Assembly (NCBI RefSeq): GCF_019175385.1
Contig: NC_083344.1
Span: 61,566,782 to 61,630,781, forward strand
Direction: 5' to 3'
Origin: Lycium barbarum
Lineage: Eukaryota > Streptophyta > Magnoliopsida > Solanales > Solanaceae
DNA: 64,000 nucleotides
Of this stretch, positions 55,626 to 64,000 are shown piece after piece; the stretch's first letter is position 1; every line of letters starts with the position of its first letter. A model generated the notes under the pieces. The model saw only the letters and a program-made list of their open reading frames with translations. It did not search any database and was not told where the DNA came from. The translations under genes and the position numbers were made by a program.

Positions 55626-57044
55626 TTAACACACGGTTATCATAGAGAATACTGAAAAAGTACCTGTGGCCGCATCGGTGGAAGGTCCAGTATCCTGCCG
55701 CCCTGTCAATGCATATATGCGGCGTGAAGGACCGGCTGAGTTAGGCATCCCTCCTCTGCCTCGACCACGACTTGCAGGAGCCTGGAAGGCCTGTCCCGGA
55801 GGGCGCACGGACGGTGACGAATCCACAGCTGATCCGGCAGGATGAACTCTGCTTCCCTCATTCCTTAGCGGACAATCTCGCATCAAATGGTCGGTCCGTC
55901 CGCAAACATAACATGCACCTGTGTCCCGGTAACACTGTCCCGAGTGTGGCCTGCTACACCGAGAACACCGTGGCGAGGGTGGCATCATCCTGCTAGAATC
56001 ATCCATATACTGGGATCCTGAAGCTCTAGTGCCCTGACCCGCTCCCGAATAAGTAGAACGGTCAAATCTCCTATCCGTAATTCGAGGAGGTGCACTAGCC
56101 GCCGGTTGGTCTGAATACCCGAATTGCTCCTGTGCCTGTCCCCCTCTGTACTCGCTTCTAGTCCTGGAAAACCTGCCCCTTTTTCTGGAACCCCTATCTG
56201 GATAACGCTCCTCTCTCCGTGGTTGATATTGTTCATCCAGATTTTGGGTGTGGGCCTGGATGCGGGTAATAGTCATCCCATCCTGGAGTGAAGCCGTCAT
56301 GCATTCCTTAACCAAATGTGGCCCTAGCCCACTTACAAACCGGTGCACATGGTCTCCCCTATCAGCTATCAGCGCAGGGGCATACCTGGCTAGCCAGTTG
56401 AAACGAAGGCTGTATTCTCGGACACTCATATTTCCCTGTCTCAGGTTTAAGAACATATCGGCTCGAGCCCGTCGAACCTCTGGCGGTAAGAAATGTCGTA
56501 GAAATGCCTCTGTAAACTCCTGCCAAACCGGAGGGGGTGCATTTGCTCCCCTCGATGATATCCAGTTACCGTACCACAGAACTGCCATATCCCGCAGCCT
56601 GTATGAAGCCAACTCTACGGACTCCGTATCCGAAACATGTATAATTCTCAGAGTCCTCAGCATCTCGTCTATGAAACTCTGCGGGTCCTCCTCTGGTTTT
56701 GATCCATAGAACTCTGGCGGCTTCAGGGTATTAAAGTCTCGGGCCCTTGCGCTTACCGCCCTGTCTCCCGTGTCTACATCTTGCCGCTGAGCTTGTGCGG
56801 CAACTAACTGGGTCAATAATTGGATGGCCTCTGCCATCTGATGGCCCGGAGTTGCTGGCGGTGGAACTGGAGGTGCGGGGGCTGGAGCTGGAAATCTTCC
56901 CTGCTCTGCCGGTGCAGGGGAAGCAGGAACAGTCTGAGGGGGAGCCTCATTATGAGATTCTTCTTCTTCTAGCTCCCGTTCAACTCTGCTGGCCACCACC
57001 CTCTTGGCTTTCTCGGCCATCGTAGCCTTTCTCTTCGGTGGCAT
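55626..57044 (-). CDS. Gag of element E, copy 1, intact
   Basis: 472 codons from ATG 57044 (MPPKRKATMAEKAKRVV), chosen because a splice-acceptor-like TTTCAG ends two bases upstream; the open frame extends four codons more, to 57056. Domains: basic start, acidic stretch EEEES, Pro/Ala linker, gag domain (FYGSKPEEDPQSFIDEM, SYRLRDMAVLWYGNW, ARADMFLNLRQGNMSVREYSLRFNWLARYA), basic Arg/Gly linker, two Cys blocks CSRCSRPHSGQC and [14 protein letters not shown] (intact CCHC knuckle), and a Gly/Arg tract. It ends in FSVFSMITVC exactly where the protease begins in A, B and C, so Gag was cut from a Gag-Pol ancestor. It is the only undamaged gag in the window. It would package element RNA into particles made with help from a relative. 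Confidence 0.88.
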   Translation of the reverse strand: MPPKRKATMAEKAKRVVASRVERELEEEESHNEAPPQTVPASPAPAEQGRFPAPAPAPPVPPPATPGHQMAEAIQLLTQLVAAQAQRQDVDTGDRAVSARARDFNTLKPPEFYGSKPEEDPQSFIDEMLRTLRIIHVSDTESVELASYRLRDMAVLWYGNWISSRGANAPPPVWQEFTEAFLRHFLPPEVRRARADMFLNLRQGNMSVREYSLRFNWLARYAPALIADRGDHVHRFVSGLGPHLVKECMTASLQDGMTITRIQAHTQNLDEQYQPRREERYPDRGSRKRGRFSRTRSEYRGGQAQEQFGYSDQPAASAPPRITDRRFDRSTYSGAGQGTRASGSQYMDDSSRMMPPSPRCSRCSRPHSGQCYRDTGACYVCGRTDHLMRDCPLRNEGSRVHPAGSAVDSSPSVRPPGQAFQAPASRGRGRGGMPNSAGPSRRIYALTGRQDTGPSTDAATGTFSVFSMITVC

Positions 57045-57060
57045 TACTGAAACCATAACA
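57045..57060 (-). other. putative 3' splice site before E gag, copy 1
   Basis: Minus strand TTATGGTTTCAG ends at 57047, two bases before ATG 57044. The donor in LTR 2 would be 60267/60266 (AAAG|GTGAGT), intron about 3.2 kb. The second copy is at 63022-63037. Confidence 0.5.
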
Positions 57061-57239
57061 TAGGTTTAGGAAAAGGAATATGGAAGCCTGGCAACTTAGC
57101 TCTATCGCACGATTTCAGAATGCAAAGAAGGTCACATTTCCTAAATGCCCTGTAGCCTCCTGTTTATAAGTGTGGCGCGCTACACACCCATAAACAAGAC
57201 TCTACTGGACACGGCTCGTAGACAAACCCTAGGACCGAA

Positions 57240-57253
57240 CTGCTCTGATACCA
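57240..57253 (-). other. primer-binding site, E body 1
   Basis: Minus strand TGGTATCAGAGCAG, four bases (AGAA order reversed) from the LTR 2 end; 12 bases fit initiator-Met tRNA. Confidence 0.92.
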
Positions 57254-57257
57254 CTTC

Positions 57258-60129
57258 TGTCACGACCCGACTAGGGGCGTGACGAGTACCCGATACTTGT
57301 ACCGAGCACCCCTTATTCATCTTGTTACCCTTAGCTCTTAGCAAGCCGTATAAACAGTGCCATGTTTTTTTTTTCTTCAACGAACGTTAACATTAGCAGC
57401 GTTATTATGAACATAAACTAGTAAACTTCGTTATCACTTTATACAACAACCATGCCAAAACACCATATATCTAACCGTACCTGACTGACTGTACATATCT
57501 GTCTACGAGCCTCTAGACATAGTATACTTATACATAGAGAGGGCCGAGTACTGTCGGGCCCGAATATACATACACAAAATAGTACCGCTGGAGTGAGGCT
57601 CCGAAACAACTGGAGCGCTGTCGAGTGCGGCTGGTAGAGCTTCTAAGGATCACGTCCACCTGTCTACTGACCTGTGCGGCATGAAACGCAGCGTCCACAA
57701 GAAGGGACGTCAGTACGAATAATGTACCGAGTATGTAAGGCATGGAAGATGATACAAGTAGTAACATAGAGTACAATTAATAGTATCATGGAGTCGTAGG
57801 ACGTATAATGAGGTAAGGAAGTAACCTGCACTTAGGGAGGCCCCTTTTTAGGCTGGCTGTCATGTAGGCTTGTCTTTTCTTTTATCTTTTTTTTTTTGAA
57901 ACATTTCTTTTTCATAAACATGGAAAATAGGGTTTAAATCATGTTATGTTTTTATCATATTACATTCTGCACTATCATAGCGTGTCGTATCATATCATAT
58001 CGTAGCATATCATGTCATGAAAGTATTATATCCTAGCGTATCATGTCACAGCATAGCTTGTCATATCATAGCATAGCTTATCATATCATAGCATGGTCTG
58101 TCATATCATAGCATAGCTTATCGTATCATAGCATGTCATGTCATGGCATATCATGGCATATCATGTCATAGCATAGCTTGTCATAGCATTTTTTATCATA
58201 GCGTAGCGTTTCATAGTGTATCGTGTCATATCATAGCATAGCATGTCTGGTCATGACATGGTTGGTCATATCATAGCGCCGAACAATGTCGGCTCACCCA
58301 CATAGCGCCGATGTAGATACGCACCGGCTCACCCATATATCCCGCGTCCGGGTACCCCGCATCCGGGATGATAAGCCAGCTGATCAGGTGGCAGTGAAAC
58401 ATATTTCCCTTCCCATTCCCCCATGTATCCCTTCCCCTCAGCCCAGGTTCATATACATAGTTTGCATATATGTACTCTGTATGCATATACACATCTTTTA
58501 TATGTACACCTATTTTTGTATTCATATACATAGCTTGTATACATATACATGTCTTATATACATTTACTTATCTTATATACATATACATATTTTATATACT
58601 TATACATATCTTATATACATATATATGTTTTATACATATATATCATGTAAGCACACAAGGGAGCCCAAGGAAAAATCATGTAGCCATCGGAGTGACGTAA
58701 GGTCGGTGACCTCCGATTACATTATGGAATACTCGTGATCGCTCTTGTCTCACCTCGAAGGGACGAATAATTTAAGGTGAGATGGTCAACAGAGAATAGT
58801 AATAAAGTAAACGTAGAATGAAAGCGTGGGCGTCATAGATGACAGTTCATAGGTTTGAGAGTCTTTAGAAATTAAAGTCATAGCTAGGGGATATAAATAA
58901 GATTCAAGAATTAGTTTATCACTTTCATATTCACATAGAATACTTAGCTTATAAATCTTAGTCATAGGATCGTTCCGGTAGTACTTATCATTGGCATATC
59001 CTCTTGTCTAACATCATTGTTATCATTATCATCATGAAAGTCTCCTCGTTGTAGTACTTATAGTACTTATCAATTGGTAACGAAATCGGGATCAAAGGAT
59101 TCCCTTGGATTCAACTTCTAGTAAGTACAACAAGACTATAAGGAAAATCCGAGAGTAGTGAGCCCACCTCGGGCCGGATGAGGTAGCGTATACAATTTGT
59201 ATATGATACATGTCGTAGCGTTACTTGTGAGGGTTCGAGGGTAATCGGGTCCCATTTGTACAAGTTCTAAGGGTGTAGGAGGTTTTTCCAACAATTGACA
59301 CACTTTCTAGTTCAATTCTATTGAACAAAAAGTGGAAAACTTTAGGTGCGGATTCCGGGGAACCGAGTTGTCCCCGAGGCTCGTACCCAACTTATTACAA
59401 CTAAGACATGCCATAGAAAGAAGGGTGAATCCTTACATACCTCTTTCCGCTCCTTTAGCTATTCCAAATTCACGTTGCAATCTCGTCGAAATCTGCAAAT
59501 TGGTCATTTTTACCCAAAACTCTCATTAGCATACTTAGAGTTAGAATCTTAAGGAAACACTTGGCTACCGAAATTTCGGCAGCATCTCCTCTGTACATAC
59601 ACCATCCTCAACATTCAACATAGCCAAATTCTCAACCAACACAATCCGGGAATTCAAACCCGGCCAAACTATTAACATAATCAACAATCGCACTAGCAAT
59701 TCACATATTTCATCCAAGATGCATGATTTCAATTTTTTACTTTCTTCAAAACCTTCCGACTCCAATGAACACGATAACAACCTTATAGTATATGTTCCAA
59801 CGACATCATACCAATATCATTACATACTATCCACGCAAGAACATTATTCTTCAACATGCATAATCTTCCAATTACCAATACTTTACCAAACTTATCAAGT
59901 CTTTACTTGCAATATGCAATCTACAACACAACAACTAAAACACTAGATAAAACTTGGAAATTATTCTTCAACAATTCAACACATATACACGACTACACAT
60001 GCCATATACACGGCTCCAACATGCATACACCACTACAATTTCTCCAAACTCATTCAATTTCCATTTTCCACATATCATTCACAACAATAACAACCAAACA
60101 TTAATTAAAATAATTGAAGCATGACTCCT

Positions 60130-60165
<36 letters not shown>

Positions 60166-60810
60166 GGCCATATACTATCTTCCTTTCCTTCATGAATTTC
60201 ATCCATTTTAGCATACTACAACACATATAAACCATATATAACACATAAAACAAGATTAAAACTCACCTTTCTTCTTCAACTTCTCACTTGGCTACAACTT
60301 GGCAACTTGTATGATTGTAAGTTTTTCTTGCTCCAACAACAACTCCACCTTGTTAAGCACCCTTCACTTGGTAGGAAATGATTTTTGGAGAATTTTTGCA
60401 ATTGTTTTTGGCAATTCTTGCTCTTGGCCGAATGGCCTTTGAAGGAGGTTCCTTTTTTTTTTTTTTTTTGAAGTCTTGAATTCTCTAGAAATCTATGGGA
60501 TAAAGATGACTGTTAAGTCATCTTATAAGCTCATCATTTAATCCTATATGGGCTCAACCCATAGCATGGCCTGTTGGGCCTTATTTGTTTTAAAAAAAAA
60601 TTCAAGCCCAATTACATTTTGGGCTAGTTCTTGTTGTTCATGAAACATTTTTCCAATTTCCAAATTTGTCCTTCGTCTTTCTCCATTTTTTTCCACTTCT
60701 AAATTTTTATAAACAACTTGTACACCAAACAAGATCAAAATTATAATCTTGCCTTTAATCTCCCGCAATTACCTTAAATTATCCGAATGCGAAAAATGCG
60801 GGATATAACA
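57258..60810 (-). repeat. LTR 2 of element E, shared by both units
   Basis: 3553 bp. It acts as 5' LTR of body 1 and 3' LTR of body 2. The hairpin module is 57670-57715 (minus-strand stems CGTCC/GGACG and CTGCG/CGCAG, with one change in the second arm). A run of TA dinucleotides at about 60128-60161 is longer than in LTR 1. Confidence 0.93.
60261..60530 (-). promoter_or_regulatory. putative E promoter, leader exon and splice donor (LTR 2)
   Basis: Minus strand: CTTATAAG at 60522-60529, then about 256 nt later AAAG|GTGAGT (boundary 60267/60266). The same site in LTR 1 reads GTGAAT. Confidence 0.5.
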
Positions 60811-60846
60811 TCCTTCCCCCCTTTAGAACATTCGTCCTCGAATGTT
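60811..60846 (-). other. polypurine tract and hairpin, E body 2
   Basis: TCCTTCCCCCCTTTAG, then the perfect inverted repeat AACATTCG/CGAATGTT at 60827-60846. Confidence 0.78.
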
Positions 60847-61603
60847 AAACTAGCCTCATAGTGTATTTTAACACTTCGGGGAGGTCTCCTCTGTAGATAC
60901 CTCGTGTCACTTAGCAGATCCATCTTAGGACCTTAGGTTGCCTTTTGCGATCTTTATGGACGTAATCCCTTCTTCGTGGCGTCCGTCGCGTCTATCCCCT
61001 CACTAGACATGTTCCCATACATCGCCACACCGGGGATTTCTTGCCTTAATTAGTGTGGGCTCAATATCGGTCTCACCCTGTGACATCTATACCCATTTCC
61101 TTCATCCTCAAATCTTTCTGTTGTCATGGCTTCCCCTTTTCCGTTAGTTTAGCCTGTCTCGGCCTATATGACTCGTACGGGGTTTCTAACCACTCTCCAC
61201 GCCCCAATTTACTCTGGGCTACCTACTTTTACGCTCGTCTCTTGTTTCCGCATTTATGAAATTCTCAGCATATTTCCCAGGGGGGTCACCCATCATGGAA
61301 TTACTCCCACCTCAGCACGCTTAACCTGGAAACTTTAATGCATTTCAGGGTCTCGGTGTTAGTATTTTTACTTCCGCTTTTCCGTACTACCTATATCGCA
61401 TAATATGGGACGCGTTGGGGTCTTAGTAGGGTTCGAAACGTCCGCGTAACACATCTTTTCTTTTATTTACAGTTCTACCCCTCCGCAATCTCCAGTATCC
61501 GCCTTCTACCTATGCGTATGGCCACTTTTCGTCCAAATTTCCAAACTCTTAATATGTTCAGTAATACAGAGGACAATATAGAGTAAAATAAAATCCGAAT
61601 TGA
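60847..61603 (-). other. non-coding 3' part of E body 2
   Basis: Near-identical to 54870-55625 with scattered substitutions. Nothing coding is seen. Confidence 0.7.
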
Positions 61604-63021
61604 TTAACACACGGCTATCATAGAGAATACTGAAAAAGTACCTGTGGCCGCATCGGTGGAAGGTCCAGTATCCTGCCGCCCTGTCAATGCATATATGCGG
61701 CGTGAAGGACCGGCTGAGCTAGGCGTCCCTCCTCTGCCTCGGCCACGACTTGCAGGAGCCTGGAAGGCCTGTCCCGGAGGGCGCGCAGACGGTGACGAAT
61801 CCACAGCTGATCCGGCAGGCTGAACTATGCTTCCCTCATTCCTTAGCGGACAATCTCGCATCAAATGGTCGGTCCGTCCGCAAGCATAACATGCACCTGT
61901 GTCCCGGTAACACTGTCCCGAGTGTGTCCTGCCACACCGAGTACACCGTGGCGGGGGTGGCATCATCCTGCTAGAATCATCCCTATACTGGGATCCTGAA
62001 GCTCTAGTGCCCTGACCCGCTCCCGAATAAGTAGAACGGTCAAATCTCCTATCCGCAATTCGAGGAGGTGCACTGGCCGCCGGTTGGTCTGAATACCCAA
62101 ATTGCTCTTGTGCCTGTCCCCCTCTGTACTCGCTTCTAGTCCTAGAAAACCTGCCCCTTTTTCTGGAACCCCTATCCGGATAACGCTCCTCTCTTCGTGG
62201 CTGATATTGTTCCTCTAGATTTTGGGCGTGGGCCTGGATGCGGGTAATAGTCATCCCATCCTGGAGTGAAGCCGTCAAGCATTCCTTACCAAATGTGGCC
62301 CTAGCCCACTTACAAACCGGTGCACATGGTCTCCCCTATCAGCTATCAGCGCAGGGGCATACTTGGCTAGCCAGTTGAAACGAAGGCTGTATTCTCGGAC
62401 ACTCATATTTCCCTGTCTCAGGTTCAAGAACATATCGGCTCGAGCCCGTCGAACCTCTGGCGGTAAGAAATGTCGTAGAAATGCCTCTGTAAACTCCTGC
62501 CAAACCGGAGGGGGTGCATTTGCTCCCCTCGATGATATCCATTTACCGTACCACAGAACTGCCACATCCCGCAGCCTGTATGAAGCCAACTCTACGGACT
62601 CCGTATCCGAAGCATGTATAATTCTCAGAGTCCTCAGCATCTCGTCTATGAAACTCTGCGGGTCCTCCTCTGGTTTTGATCCATAGAACTTTGGCGGCTT
62701 CAGGGTAACAAAGTCTCGGGCCCTTGCGCTTACCGCCCTGTCTCCCGTGTCTACATCTTGCTGCTGAGCTTGTGCGGCGACTAACTGGGTCAATAATTGG
62801 ATGGCCTCTGCCATCTGATGGCCCGGAGCTGCTGGCGGTGGAACTGGAGGTGCGGGGGCTGGAGCTGGAACTCTTCCCTGCTCTGCCGGTGCAGGGGGAG
62901 CAGGAACAATCTGAGGGGGAGCCTCATTATGAGATTCTTCTTCTTCTAGCTCCCGTTCAACTCTGCTGGCCACCACCCTCTTGGCTTTCTCGGCCATCGT
63001 AGCCTTTCTCTTCGGCGGCAT
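61604..63021 (-). pseudogene. Gag of element E, copy 2, frameshifted
   Basis: The start is ATG 63021. It matches copy 1 through the gag domain until GLGPHLV, where one A is missing on the plus strand near 62287 (CCTTACC against CCTTAACC in copy 1). The first frame then ends at 62275. The remaining half, including [14 protein letters not shown] and the Gly/Arg tract, is open in the other frame from 62278 to 61604. Apart from that single base the copy looks sound, so loss was recent. Only the N-terminal half could be made. Confidence 0.88.
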
Positions 63022-63216
63022 TACTGAAACCATAACATAGGTTTAGGAAAAGGAATATGGAAGCCTGGCAACTTAGCTCTATCGCACGATTTCAGAATGC
63101 AAAGAAGGTCACATTTCCTAAATGCCCTGTAGCCTCCTGTTTATAAGTGTGGCGCGCTACACACCCATAAACAAGACTCTACTGGACACGGCTCATAGAC
63201 AAACCCTAGGACCGAA

Positions 63217-63230
63217 CTGCTCTGATACCA
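63217..63230 (-). other. primer-binding site, E body 2
   Basis: Minus strand TGGTATCAGAGCAG beside LTR 3, as in body 1. Confidence 0.92.
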
Positions 63231-63234
63231 CTTC

Positions 63235-64000
63235 TGTCACGACCCGACTAGGGGCCGTGACGAGTACCCGATACTTGTACCGAGCACCCCTTATTCATCT
63301 TGTTACCCTTAGCTCTTAGCAAGCCGTATAAACAGTGCCATGTTTTTTTTTTCTTTTTTTTTTTTTGAACATCAACGAACGTTAACATTAGCAGCGTTAT
63401 TATGAACATAAACTAATAAACTTCGTTATCACTTTATACAACAACCATGCCAAAACACCATATCTCTAACCGTACCTGATTGACTATACATATCTGTCTA
63501 CGAGCCTCTAGACATAGTATACTTATACATAGAGAGGGCCGAGTACTGTCGGGCCCGAATATACATACACAAAATAGTACCGCTGGAGTGAGGCTCCGAA
63601 ACAACTGGAGCGCTATCGAGTGCGGCTGGTAGAGCTTCTAAGGATCACGTCCACCTGTCTGCTGACCTGCGCGGCATGAAACGCAGCGTCCACAAGAAGG
63701 GACGTCAGTACGAATAATGTACCGAGTATGTAAGGCATGGAAGATGATACAAGTAGTAACATAGAGTACAATTAATAGTGTCATGGAGTCGTAGGACGTA
63801 TAATGAGGTAAGGAAGTAACCTGCACTTAGGGAGGCCCCTTTTTAGGCTGGCTGTCATGTAGGCTTGTCTTTTCTTTTCTCCTTTTTTTTTTGAAACATT
63901 TCTCTTTCATAAACATGGAAAATAGGGTTTAAATCATGTTATGTATTTATCATATTACATTCTGCACTATCATAGCGTGTTGTATCACATCATATCGTAG
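63235..64000 (-). repeat. LTR 3 of element E, cut by the window end
   Basis: Matches the first 766 bases of LTR 1 and LTR 2, including the hairpin module at 63666-63712, and runs out inside the CATAGCATAG repeat. Whether a third body follows is not visible. Confidence 0.92.

Larger units (their letters stand above)
51307..64000 (-). mobile_element. element E, tandem gag-only LTR retrotransposon (LTR-body-LTR-body-LTR)
   Basis: Three LTRs of one family (51307-54833, 57258-60810, 63235 to the edge) enclose two bodies of exactly 2424 bp each (54834-57257 and 60811-63234). Each body has its own polypurine tract, hairpin, gag and primer site. No TSD or host DNA separates the units; the middle LTR serves both. 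Such arrays arise by unequal recombination between LTRs of two copies. Neither body codes for protease, RT, RNase H or integrase, so the family must borrow these enzymes. Confidence 0.92.

Noticed and set aside
56747..57025. Open frames on the plus strand opposite E gag (also 62724-63002 and 56248-56709).
   Set aside because: They are shadows of the Pro/Ala-rich gag sequence, and both gag copies show them without independent conservation.

Overview
The window is plant nuclear DNA made almost wholly of nested LTR retrotransposons. No host gene, tRNA, rRNA or CRISPR array was recognised. The coding remnants are Gag, aspartic protease, RT, RNase H and integrase of Ty3/gypsy type. The main group looks like the Tekay/Del chromovirus lineage (initiator-Met tRNA primer site, FIDD reverse transcriptase motif, chromodomain-like integrase tail). 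The short LTR ends, the AACATTCG/CGAATGTT box beside the polypurine tract and general style suggest a dicot, perhaps a Solanaceae species; this last point is inference.

Layout by order of insertion, using target-site duplications (TSDs) read in the sequence. H (2523-6850) is the oldest: a ruined Ty3/gypsy element of another lineage. It is cut by a partial LTR called I (1-2522) and by G. G (6851 to beyond the right edge, minus) has a complete left LTR, an internally deleted body, and a right LTR split by two insertions: C near its first base and E further in. C (9946-51184, minus, TSD GTCAC) is interrupted in its body by B (12542-33310, plus, TSD GGAAT) and in its right LTR by D (38867-46016, minus, TSD CCGTC) and by the solo LTR F (47156-50600, TSD TTAAT/TAAAT). 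B is itself interrupted in its right LTR by A (21763-32744, minus, TSD ACGAA). E (51307 to the right edge, minus) is a tandem array LTR-body-LTR-body-LTR. The chain H > G > C > B > A is five levels deep. With the nested DNA removed, B is 9782 bp and C 9860 bp, close to each other and to A (10982 bp), which supports the boundaries.

Coding state: A is the least damaged autonomous-type element (gag and gag-pol read through almost the full length, broken by a few stops and one frameshift). B and C carry all domains with many stops. G keeps only an integrase end. E encodes Gag only (one copy intact, the other frameshifted). D encodes nothing recognisable. E and D would depend on proteins from relatives such as A.

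The most interesting pattern is shared non-coding architecture. In all eight LTR families a TATA-like box is followed, usually about 235-270 nt later, by a 5' splice-site consensus. In the four families with a gag start, a 3' splice-site consensus lies 1-2 nt before the Gag ATG. Between them, in the putative intron, sit two adjacent hairpins whose stems change in a compensatory way between families, and the primer-binding site. This looks like a spliced Gag-Pol message and an unspliced genomic RNA carrying a packaging-type structure. It is an inference from sequence and needs RNA evidence.
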